DNA of 64,000 bases from JAAYED01 sp040772225 (GTDB lineage: Bacteria; Chloroflexota; Anaerolineae; UBA1429), in assembly GCA_040772225.1 (NCBI GenBank), contig JAXGYO010000003.1, positions 496,001-560,000 of the forward strand, given 5' to 3'. The notes beneath the pieces were generated by a model that ran no database searches, had not been told where the DNA came from, and worked only from the letters and a program-made list of their open reading frames with translations. Positions 27,061-38,624 of this stretch are shown in pieces (position 1 is the stretch's first letter; each line of letters opens with the position of its first letter). The translations under genes and the position numbers were made by a program.

Positions 27061-28185
27061 ATGAAGCGATGGATTGATCGGTATGTTTCTTCCGGCCTGC
27101 AACGGTCGCCGGGCGTCGTAATAGCGCTCGCGGCCGCTTTGTCGTTGGTGCTCCTGGCCCACCTTGCGGCGCCAGATGGCGGCGGGGATGCAGGCGGGAG
27201 CACCATCCTGGCCGGCGGTGTAGCCCAGCGGTTCCTGCTGGCCTTCCGGACGGCGACGCTGACGGCGACACCGATGGCAACCGCCACGCCGACTGCGACG
27301 GCAACAGCGACAGCAACCGCTACCTGGACGCCTGCGCCATCACCGACCCCCACGTTCACAATCACGGCGGCGCCGACTGAGACGGCGGCGCCGACTGAGA
27401 CGCCCTGGCCGACGGCCACGCCCTTGCCTACTTATACACCCACCCCGACGGCGACGCCACGCCCTCAACCTACGCCCGACGGGATCGCACGCACGCTGGA
27501 TGTCCCCATTCTTATGTATCACTATATCTCGACCCCGCCCGAGGACGCTGATGCGGTACGCCGGGACCTGTCGGTGCCGCCGGAGTATTTTCGAGAGCAC
27601 CTTGCCTATCTGCGCCAGGCGGGCTACACATCGGTTTCGCTGCAAGACCTGGTGTTGGCTTTGACGATCGGGCTCCCCCTGCCGGAGCGCCCCATCGTAC
27701 TGACCTTTGACGATGGCTATCGCGATGCCTATGAGCATGCTTATCCGCTCCTGCAAGAGTATGGCTTTACCGGGACGTTTTTTTTGATCACCAGCGCCAT
27801 CGATCAGCAGAACCCCAACTATCTCACCTGGGAGCAGGTGGCTGAGATGTCGGCTGGCGGCATGGCGATGGAGGCCCACTGCTACACGCACGAGGCCATG
27901 GAGGGTCGTGATCGCGACTTTTTAATCTGGCAGATGCTGGGCTCAAAGGAAGCGATTGAGGAGCGCACCGGTGAGACCGTGCGCTTTTTCTGCTATCCCT
28001 CCGGGTACTATGACGAGCACGCGATGCAGGTGCTGCATGAGCTCGGTTACTGGGCAGCAACCACCATCGAGTTCGGCCAGGAGCATAGCTCCGAGAGCCT
28101 GTTCGATCTGCATCGCGTACGCATCCACGGTGGTTACACCGCAGAGCGGTTGGCGGCCCTGCTGGACGCGCTGCGAGCGCCATGA
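27061..28185 (+). CDS. Membrane-anchored polysaccharide deacetylase
   Basis: A 374-residue carbohydrate esterase family 4 (NodB) protein. A single N-terminal membrane helix (about 19-36) is followed by a Thr/Pro/Ala linker (about 65-140, TPTAT-type repeats) and the catalytic domain. The domain contains TFDDGY (215-220, base and metal Asp), H273 and H277 (HCYTH, metal ligands) and a late FCYPSGYYD motif. It would deacetylate peptidoglycan or another surface N-acetyl glycan outside the membrane. It has its own promoter and a 4-bp ATGA overlap with the next gene. No strong ribosome-binding site precedes the start. Confidence 0.93.
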   Translation: MKRWIDRYVSSGLQRSPGVVIALAAALSLVLLAHLAAPDGGGDAGGSTILAGGVAQRFLLAFRTATLTATPMATATPTATATATATATWTPAPSPTPTFTITAAPTETAAPTETPWPTATPLPTYTPTPTATPRPQPTPDGIARTLDVPILMYHYISTPPEDADAVRRDLSVPPEYFREHLAYLRQAGYTSVSLQDLVLALTIGLPLPERPIVLTFDDGYRDAYEHAYPLLQEYGFTGTFFLITSAIDQQNPNYLTWEQVAEMSAGGMAMEAHCYTHEAMEGRDRDFLIWQMLGSKEAIEERTGETVRFFCYPSGYYDEHAMQVLHELGYWAATTIEFGQEHSSESLFDLHRVRIHGGYTAERLAALLDALRAP

Positions 28186-29927
28186 ACCAGGACGCTTTGA
28201 CGCTGGCCGCCATCCGAGACGAACTGGCCGCGTTGCTGACCGGCGGCCGGGTGCAGCGGGTGGTGCGCCCATCAGAGCTCAGCTTAGGCCTTGAGGTCTA
28301 TACCGGCGAGAGGCATCAGTTGCTCCTGAGCGCCGAGCCGGAAGGCGGCATCGCACTTATGGCCGAGCGCCCCCGCAGAGGCGTGCCAGCGGTATCGCCA
28401 CTGCAACTCCTCCTGCGAAAGTATGTCGAAGGTGCGCGGCTCGGCAGCATCACGCAGCCCACTCTCGAACGCATTCTTTGTTTTGGCTTTAGTGGGCCAG
28501 AGGGCTCTGTCGACCTTGTCTGTGAGATCATGGGCAGGCTGAGCAATCTGATCCTCGTCAGTCCGGAGGGTGTTATCCTCGAGTGTGCGCGGCGGGTCCC
28601 GGCGCGCATCAATCGTTACCGCACCGTGCTGCCCGGCCAGCCCTATGTGCCGCCCCCTCCTCAAGACAAGCTGGCCGCCGACGAGCTCGATAGTGCCGCG
28701 CTGACTCGGGCGCTCGATGCCCAGCCGGGGCCTTTGTTCCGCCGGCTGGTGCAGTCGGTTGCGGGAATCAGTCCCCTGCTGGCGCGCGAGATCGTATACC
28801 GCGCCACCGGCGACCAGGCTGCTGAATGGCCGCTGGATGACTCCTCCGGGCAGCGACTGTTCGGTGTGTTGCAGGAGATGCTGCGCCTGCCTGGGACACA
28901 CGCGTGGGAGCCCTCGATCGGCTATCAGGTCCAGCAGGGCGAGGCTGTGGCCGTCGCGCTGGCACCTTATGCGCTGACGCACTGTGACCGGTGGGAGCCG
29001 GTGCCCTCTATCAGCCGTGGGGCCGCGACGCCTCTCGGCAAGGAACGTCCAATGGACGCCTATGCGGGGGCACGGGCTGAGGTGTGGGCGCTGGTGGATG
29101 AGCAGATCGAGAGGCAGCGCGCACGGCTGGCGTCACTGGAGCGTGCCAGCGTCTCGCCCGCAGAGCTGGCCGAGCTGCAGCTGCAGGGGCAGGCCATTCT
29201 GGCGATGGCCTGGGCCACCGCGCCCGGGCAGGAAGAACTGATCTGCCGGCGAGGCGATGTCACCGGCGAAAGCGGCCTGGAGGGCGATGCCAAACTGCGC
29301 ATTCCCCTCGATCCTGGCCTCTCGCCCGAGGAGAATGCCCAGGCGGTCTTTCGTGCCTACCGCAAGCGGCAATCAGCCGGCGAGCAGGTGCCCGAACGCA
29401 TCGCCGAGACCGAGCGCGAATTGGCCTACCTGGAGCAATTGCAGACCGATGTCGACCTGGCCGAGGACCGGCCCGCGCTTGAGTCTGTCCGTGTGGCGCT
29501 GCAGGAGGCGGGCTACATCTCAGAGGATCGCAAGCGCCCGCGTTCAGTCCGCTCGGGGCCGTTGCAGGTGCGTACGGCCAGCGGCGCGCAGATCCTGATC
29601 GGGCGCAACAGTGCGCAGAATGAGATGGTGACCTTTGATCTGGCCAGTCCGCACGATCTGTGGCTGCATGCCCGTGGGGTGCCGGGAGCACATGTGCTCC
29701 TGAAAAAGGCGGGGCCAGAGGTGGAGGAGCAGGATCTGCAGCGGGCTGCGGCCCTGGCGGCGTATTACTCCGCGTCCCGCGAAGAGCCCCAGGTGCTGGT
29801 GGACGTCACAGAGCGCCGGCATGTGCGGCGAATCCCCGGCGGCCGGTCGGGGATGGTCACCTATCGCAATGAGAGCACCCTGAGCGTAGCGCCGTGCGGC
29901 CCGCAGGCCGGCGACGAGGAGGCCTGA
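28182..29927 (+). CDS. rqcH: RqcH/NFACT ribosome quality-control protein
   Basis: A 581-residue Rqc2/NEMF homologue, formerly annotated as fibronectin-binding A. The NFACT-N domain (1-200) includes LSLGLEVYTGERH and LERILCFGFSG, followed by a helix-hairpin-helix part (QSVAGISPLLAREI) and a long coiled-coil (about 300-440). The NFACT-R domain reads ILIGRNSAQNEMVTF and DLWLHARGVPGAHVLL. Bacterial RqcH binds obstructed 50S subunits and adds C-terminal alanine tails to nascent chains. It overlaps the deacetylase stop by 4 bp; the pairing looks positional rather than functional. Confidence 0.92.
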   Translation: MNQDALTLAAIRDELAALLTGGRVQRVVRPSELSLGLEVYTGERHQLLLSAEPEGGIALMAERPRRGVPAVSPLQLLLRKYVEGARLGSITQPTLERILCFGFSGPEGSVDLVCEIMGRLSNLILVSPEGVILECARRVPARINRYRTVLPGQPYVPPPPQDKLAADELDSAALTRALDAQPGPLFRRLVQSVAGISPLLAREIVYRATGDQAAEWPLDDSSGQRLFGVLQEMLRLPGTHAWEPSIGYQVQQGEAVAVALAPYALTHCDRWEPVPSISRGAATPLGKERPMDAYAGARAEVWALVDEQIERQRARLASLERASVSPAELAELQLQGQAILAMAWATAPGQEELICRRGDVTGESGLEGDAKLRIPLDPGLSPEENAQAVFRAYRKRQSAGEQVPERIAETERELAYLEQLQTDVDLAEDRPALESVRVALQEAGYISEDRKRPRSVRSGPLQVRTASGAQILIGRNSAQNEMVTFDLASPHDLWLHARGVPGAHVLLKKAGPEVEEQDLQRAAALAAYYSASREEPQVLVDVTERRHVRRIPGGRSGMVTYRNESTLSVAPCGPQAGDEEA

Positions 29928-29928
29928 C

Positions 29929-30312
29929 GTGCCGGTGAGGCTGACGCGGACCCAATTCGATGCCCTGGTGGACGAGGCCGTGGATCATCTGCCCGCGTGG
30001 GTGGGTGAGCACATGCAGAATGTCTATGTGACCACGGCGATGTGGCCCACCAGAGAGCAGCTTGAGAGTTCGCGCGTCGGCCGTCATGCCTTGCTGCTGG
30101 GCCTGTACGAGGGGGTCCCGCTTACCAGACGCGGCCACGGCTACCACCTGATCACCCCTGACCGGATCACGCTGTTCCAGCGATCCCTGGAGTTGGTGGC
30201 GAGCGACGACAGGGACCTGGTGCGGCTGGTCCAGAGCACGATCGTGCACGAGATCGGGCACCACTTTGGGATGTCTGAAGAGGAACTGGACAGGCTCGAG
30301 TCCGGGGAATAG
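29929..30312 (+). CDS. Minimal zincin-like metallopeptidase
   Basis: A 127-residue protein with the zinc-binding HEIGHHFG motif at 107-114 near its C-terminus. This is the arrangement of the possible zinc metallopeptidase family known as DUF1025 or zincin_1. An acidic EEELDRLE tail follows. GTG 29929 sits 7 nt after GAGGAGG, which lies inside the end of rqcH. No secretion signal, so it acts in the cytoplasm. The physiological substrate of the family is unknown; next to rqcH it is translationally linked to the quality-control gene. Confidence 0.88.
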   Translation: MPVRLTRTQFDALVDEAVDHLPAWVGEHMQNVYVTTAMWPTREQLESSRVGRHALLLGLYEGVPLTRRGHGYHLITPDRITLFQRSLELVASDDRDLVRLVQSTIVHEIGHHFGMSEEELDRLESGE

Positions 30313-30354
30313 CAGCGCCGCCGTCAGCAACGGATACTGACGGCGGCGTGCTGC
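30312..30354. terminator. Bidirectional hairpin between the zincin and PBP genes
   Basis: A GC-rich stem of about 15 bp: GCAGCGCCGCCGTCAG (30312-30327) opposes CTGACGGCGGCG (30337-30348) and TGCTGC. It lies between convergent genes. There is no T-run. Confidence 0.6.
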
Positions 30355-30364
30355 GACCGAGTGC

Positions 30365-33300
30365 CTACTGGATCGTGTAGAGGTCTACCGGGGCGCTGAC
30401 AGCCATGTTGCCGGCCGAGTCATAGGCGACGACGTGCGCCACGAAAGAACGCGCGCCCGGCGGCGGTGCAAAGGCCGGAAGTGGCCCCACCATGGCTTGC
30501 AGCGCATCAATGTTCTCGATCTCACCGGGCAGCGCAGCATAGTCCACCCGCACCGAATAGGGTGGAATGGTGCTGGCGCCCACCAGGTAGCCGTTCAGAT
30601 ACAGCTCCACCTTGCGAATGGCGACATTGTCCCGTGCATCCACCTTGACAATGACCGCATCCTCCCCATCAGCGGGCTGGAAGGTGCGATCTTTGTCGCG
30701 CTTCTCCTTGTCCTGATGGAGCACGGGCAGATCGGTGCCGGGAATGGTAACCTTTACCGTTGGCGCCTGGTTGTCCACGATCACAGGGATCTCTATCGTA
30801 CGCGTGTTGCCGGCATCGATCACAACCAGTTGCAGCATGTACCTTCCATCGAGCCCGTTGGTATCCCACATGCCGAGGACGTTGTTGTCGATCCGGTCAC
30901 CGGACTCGCCGGTAATCGGCGTCCACTGCGTCGGTTCGTTGCCCTGGCCTATCTGAAGCCAGAAGCGCTCCTGGCTGCCCGCGCGGGCGTTGCCCGTGAT
31001 GGTAACCACGCCGCCGACCGACTGGTAGGGCCGCGGCGAGATGATCGCCATATCCTGCCCGGAATAATCGGGGCCATGGACGTCGCACATCTCTGTCGGA
31101 GGCTGTGCAATGCCCTCTTTCAGCACCCAGTCTCCCGCTTCGGGCGGATAGACGGCATAGACCACTGTCTCAACGACTTCCGGTGGGCAGTAGGGTGTTG
31201 CGATCTGACCGGTGGTGCGGTCGATCTGGAAGGGCACGTGTACGTCATCGTGGTCGGTGGGCACTGTGCCGGCGATAAAGATCTCTTCGCGGGTTGAGGG
31301 CGTGTACTCTGTGGGCAGCTTGCCCGATACAGCATCCACCGTGGCGCTGACGATACCCTCCGGGCGCACGAATTGCTCGACAGGTTTGCCCTCATGCAGA
31401 TAGGTCATGATCCGTTGCCAGAGCGGCCCAGCCGTGCGGATGCCCGCAGCGCCCTCAGCCATGGGATCGTGGTTGGTGTTGCCTGTCCAGATGGCGGTGA
31501 CGAACTGTGGTGTGAATCCAACGGTCCAGCCGTCGTGATAGTCGTTGGTCGTGCCCGTCTTGGCTGCCACGGGTCGGTCGGGCAGGATCAGCGAGTTCAC
31601 CGAGCCAAAGGCCGGGGTGCGGGCGACATTGTCGGACAGAACGTGGGTGATCAGGTAGGCGACCTGCGGCGAAAGGACGTCACGCCTTTCGGGCTGCAGA
31701 TAGCGGTAGATTTCCTCGCCCCTGGCGTTGTTGACCTGCAGAATGGACACGGGGTCGAGTTGCCGGTAGCCAGGCATGACGTCTTGCGGTCTCTTGGGTG
31801 TCCCCAACATGGTGCCGTTGTTGGCAAACACCGAAAAGGCATAGGCCATATCGATGACTCTGACCGGACTTCCTCCCAGCGCGGTGGAAAGGCCATACCC
31901 GGATCCCTGGAGCGTCTCGATACCCATGGCATGGGCCGTATCGATCACGGGTACAATGCCAACCCAGTTCATGAGCTCTACTGCGGGGATGTTGTAGGAA
32001 TTGGCCAGCGCCGATCTCAGCGATTGCGGGCCGTGGAACGTCTTGGAATAGTTCTCCGGCTCATAGTCCTCGTGCGGCGGGTTTGGGTAGGTCATGGGGA
32101 TGTCCATGATCATCGTCGCCGGCGTATAACCCTGGGCAAAGGCTGTGGCATAGACGAACGGCTTAAAGCTGGATCCCGGCTGGAGTTCGGCGAGTGCCAT
32201 GTTGATCTCGCCGTCGATCTCTTCATTTCGATAGTCCAGGCTGCCGACCATGGCCAGAATCTCGGCCCGTTTCGCATCCAGCACGACAATAGCGGCGTTG
32301 GTGAGTTTGTTGCGCTCGCCGATCTCAGCCACATGGTCCCGTGCCATCTGCTCGACAGTGTTTTGAATCTCCATGTCAATCGATGTAATGACCTGCAGAC
32401 CGCCGCCATATACCATGTCGGTGCCGTAACGCTTTTCCAGTTGATCCCGCACATACAGCACCCAGTGGGGTGCCTGCATATCGATCGTTGCCGGGGCGAT
32501 CTTGAGGGTCTCCTGCTTGGCGGCAAAGGCCTCTTCTGCGGAGACATAACCCTCAAGATAGAGACGGTCGAGGACCATCTCCTGCCGCTCTTTGGCAAGT
32601 TCAGGTTCTGCCAGAGGGGTGAGTGCCGGATACTGAGGCAGCGGGACGAGCATCGCGGCTTCGGCCAGGGTCAGGTCGCTGGCCGACTTGCTAAAGTAAG
32701 TCTGTGCCGCGGCCTCGATACCGTTGGCCATATTGCCGTAAAAGATGTTGTTCAGATAGGCCTCGAGAATCTGGTCACGGCCCTCTCGGCCGGGGTTCTG
32801 CCGCATCAACTCGACCGTCATGATCATCTCTTTGAGCTTGCGGAGGTAGCTGCGTTCGGCGCGCTCCTCAAGCGTGTCAAAGAGGACCAGTTTGACTACC
32901 TGCTGCGGGATGGAGCTTCCACCGCCCAGGTTCTCACCGGTGAGCTCGCCATACACAGCGCGCATGACGCCCTCGACGTTGACGCCGTAAAAGTTGGTAT
33001 ACAGCGTCTCGTCGTAAAAGTTCTTGTCCTCCATCACGACGGTGGCATCGATCAGGTACTGGGGCAGGCTATCCAGGCTCACCCAGGTGCGTCGGCCGCC
33101 GTCGGGAGGGATGATCTCATACAGGAGGTGCTCGCCCGTGCGGTCATAGATCCGGGTGGTTTCAAAGGCATCCAGGCTGCGCTGGCGGATCTCATCGGCG
33201 GGGGGGAGCTCGGCGGCAAAGGAAGCATACACCGTAAAGGCCGTGCCCCCGATCAGTCCTGCCGCGCCGACCAGCAGACCCACGCTGCCCAGCGCCAGGA

Positions 33301-33382
33301 TAAGCAGGAGGCGGAGGAGGATCACTCCTCCGCCCGATCGTTTGCGTTTCCGAGTCAGGGTCCGGATGTGCCGGCTGTTCAT
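30365..33382 (-). CDS. Class A penicillin-binding protein (PBP1A type)
   Basis: A 1005-residue bifunctional peptidoglycan synthase. A basic cytoplasmic tail and one membrane helix (about 20-50) precede the GT51 glycosyltransferase. That domain has Glu118 in VMEDKNFYD, GGSSIPQQVVK and the second-Glu motif ILEAYLNNIFYG. The transpeptidase has Ser404 and Lys407 (SSFK), the SYN motif in ANSYNIPA, and K608-T-G. The C-terminal extension (about 770-1005) looks like beta-rich Ig/Big-like modules and is unusually long. Such tails often bind wall or partner proteins; the role here is unknown. Its ATG lies 2 bp after the rpoC stop, so it may read through from rpoC. Confidence 0.95.
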   Translation of the reverse strand: MNSRHIRTLTRKRKRSGGGVILLRLLLILALGSVGLLVGAAGLIGGTAFTVYASFAAELPPADEIRQRSLDAFETTRIYDRTGEHLLYEIIPPDGGRRTWVSLDSLPQYLIDATVVMEDKNFYDETLYTNFYGVNVEGVMRAVYGELTGENLGGGSSIPQQVVKLVLFDTLEERAERSYLRKLKEMIMTVELMRQNPGREGRDQILEAYLNNIFYGNMANGIEAAAQTYFSKSASDLTLAEAAMLVPLPQYPALTPLAEPELAKERQEMVLDRLYLEGYVSAEEAFAAKQETLKIAPATIDMQAPHWVLYVRDQLEKRYGTDMVYGGGLQVITSIDMEIQNTVEQMARDHVAEIGERNKLTNAAIVVLDAKRAEILAMVGSLDYRNEEIDGEINMALAELQPGSSFKPFVYATAFAQGYTPATMIMDIPMTYPNPPHEDYEPENYSKTFHGPQSLRSALANSYNIPAVELMNWVGIVPVIDTAHAMGIETLQGSGYGLSTALGGSPVRVIDMAYAFSVFANNGTMLGTPKRPQDVMPGYRQLDPVSILQVNNARGEEIYRYLQPERRDVLSPQVAYLITHVLSDNVARTPAFGSVNSLILPDRPVAAKTGTTNDYHDGWTVGFTPQFVTAIWTGNTNHDPMAEGAAGIRTAGPLWQRIMTYLHEGKPVEQFVRPEGIVSATVDAVSGKLPTEYTPSTREEIFIAGTVPTDHDDVHVPFQIDRTTGQIATPYCPPEVVETVVYAVYPPEAGDWVLKEGIAQPPTEMCDVHGPDYSGQDMAIISPRPYQSVGGVVTITGNARAGSQERFWLQIGQGNEPTQWTPITGESGDRIDNNVLGMWDTNGLDGRYMLQLVVIDAGNTRTIEIPVIVDNQAPTVKVTIPGTDLPVLHQDKEKRDKDRTFQPADGEDAVIVKVDARDNVAIRKVELYLNGYLVGASTIPPYSVRVDYAALPGEIENIDALQAMVGPLPAFAPPPGARSFVAHVVAYDSAGNMAVSAPVDLYTIQ

Positions 33383-33384
33383 TG

Positions 33385-37713
<4,329 letters not shown>

Positions 37714-37764
37714 GGTGCCCTCCTATGACATGAGGCGTGCGCGGATGGCTAGGCTCTACTCAAG

Positions 37765-37801
37765 CACAAAAACCCCCGGCCATGCCCGCAGGCGGCATGT
37801 A
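37765..37801 (-). terminator. Terminator-like element in the rpoC leader
   Basis: On the minus strand, CATGCC (37801-37796) and GGCATG (37788-37783) bracket a GC-rich loop, followed by GCCGGGGG and TTTTT. It lies between the rpoC promoter and the TTG start. The stem is short and the T-run is offset, so an attenuator role is only possible. Confidence 0.3.
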
Positions 37802-37903
37802 TCGACCGAGAGTCTGGATTAGGATGTCCTAATGCTGTACAATAGGCGAGGAAAAGCAATACGCATTAACTCTGCGTCAAGTGATGAATTCACAGCAAGT
37901 CAT

Positions 37904-37930
37904 ATTATACTGGTTCTCCCGTCGTGTCAA
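37904..37930 (-). promoter_or_regulatory. Promoter of rpoC
   Basis: On the minus strand, TTGACA (37930-37925) and TATAAT (37909-37904), 15 nt apart; shifting the -10 to TAATAT gives 17. It leaves a leader of about 185 nt before rpoC. Confidence 0.75.
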
Positions 37931-37990
37931 ATCCGCCAGATGGCGCATTTTCAGCACAGTCATGGCGAGCCGGTTCGACCCCGGCGCGAT

Positions 37991-38018
37991 TTGACGCTCC
38001 GGATGTTAGGCTTATACT
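37991..38018 (+). promoter_or_regulatory. Promoter of tRNA-Gly
   Basis: TTGACG (37991-37996), 16-nt spacer, TATACT (38013-38018); the start would fall about 6 nt before the mature tRNA. Confidence 0.75.
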
Positions 38019-38030
38019 CAGACTGTATGT

Positions 38031-38103
38031 GCGGGTGTAGCTCAGTTGGCAGAGCGTCTGCTTCCCAAGCAGAATGTCGTGGGTTCGAATCCCATCACCC
38101 GCT
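38031..38103 (+). tRNA. tRNA-Gly(CCC)
   Basis: A 73-nt cloverleaf. The acceptor GCGGGTG pairs with CACCCGC, discriminator T. The anticodon arm is TCTGC-TTCCCAA-GCAGA, giving anticodon CCC for GGG. The T arm has GTGGG-TTCGAAT-CCCAT. CCA is not encoded. Confidence 0.95.
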
Positions 38104-38105
38104 TG

Positions 38106-38127
38106 GCTCCGAGGTATTCCTCGGAGC
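38106..38127 (+). terminator. Hairpin after tRNA-Gly
   Basis: GCTCCGAGG (38106-38114) pairs perfectly with CCTCGGAGC (38119-38127), followed by TTGT. Confidence 0.6.
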
Positions 38128-38168
38128 TTGTCATGTGGCAGTGCCTTGGTGCGCGCGGGTCCGTTTAC

Positions 38169-38197
38169 TTGACACTCGCTGCCAATGACCCTATACT
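38169..38197 (+). promoter_or_regulatory. Promoter of tRNA-Ala(CGC)
   Basis: Perfect TTGACA (38169-38174), 17-nt spacer, TATACT (38192-38197). Confidence 0.8.
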
Positions 38198-38210
38198 CCC
38201 GTGAAGGTCG

Positions 38211-38283
38211 GGGGCTGTAGCTCAGCTGGGAGAGCGCATCAATCGCACTGATGAGGCCAGGGGTTCGAATCCCCTCAGCTCCA
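38211..38283 (+). tRNA. tRNA-Ala(CGC)
   Basis: A 73-nt cloverleaf. The acceptor GGGGCTG pairs with CAGCTCC (one G-U pair at position 3, next to the G3-U70 identity element), discriminator A. The anticodon arm CATCA-ATCGCAC-TGATG gives anticodon CGC for GCG. CCA is not encoded. Confidence 0.95.
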
Positions 38284-38372
38284 CAGACTGCTTTCCGGAG
38301 AATCGGGACCATGCAGATCCAGAGAATTCAGTTCGTCCTATAGCGTGTCCATACGGGGCACATGAACGTCGC

Positions 38373-38445
38373 GGGGCTGTAGCTCAGCTGGGAGAGCGCT
38401 TGAATGGCATTCAAGAGGCCAAGGGTTCGATTCCCTTCAGCTCCA
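38373..38445 (+). tRNA. tRNA-Ala(GGC)
   Basis: A 73-nt cloverleaf with the same acceptor as the preceding tRNA-Ala, including the G3-U70 wobble. The anticodon arm CTTGA-ATGGCAT-TCAAG gives anticodon GGC for GCC/GCU. I see no strong promoter in the 89 nt before it, so it may be co-transcribed with tRNA-Ala(CGC). Confidence 0.95.
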
Positions 38446-38463
38446 CTGGTACGATAGGCGTTA

Positions 38464-38493
38464 CCCCTCTTGCCTCAAGGTCAAGAGGGGTTT
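38464..38493 (+). terminator. Intrinsic terminator of the tRNA cluster
   Basis: CCCCTCTTG (38464-38472) and CAAGAGGGG (38482-38490) form a 9-bp stem followed by TTTCACTTT. Confidence 0.8.
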
Positions 38494-38624
38494 CACTTTA
38501 TTGGGGAGCGGCTTCCAGATAGTTTACGGCGACTGGCGGCGTGGCCGCGGCAAGAGTATACGATCGGTGCGGAGTCCACAGGCGCCGAGACCTGATTCGC
38601 ACCGGGCAAGAGTGGAGGGTGAGA

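Noticed and set aside
27261..27480. Direct repeats in the deacetylase gene as a CRISPR or minisatellite
   Set aside because: They encode an in-frame Thr/Pro/Ala linker with irregular unit length and no spacers.
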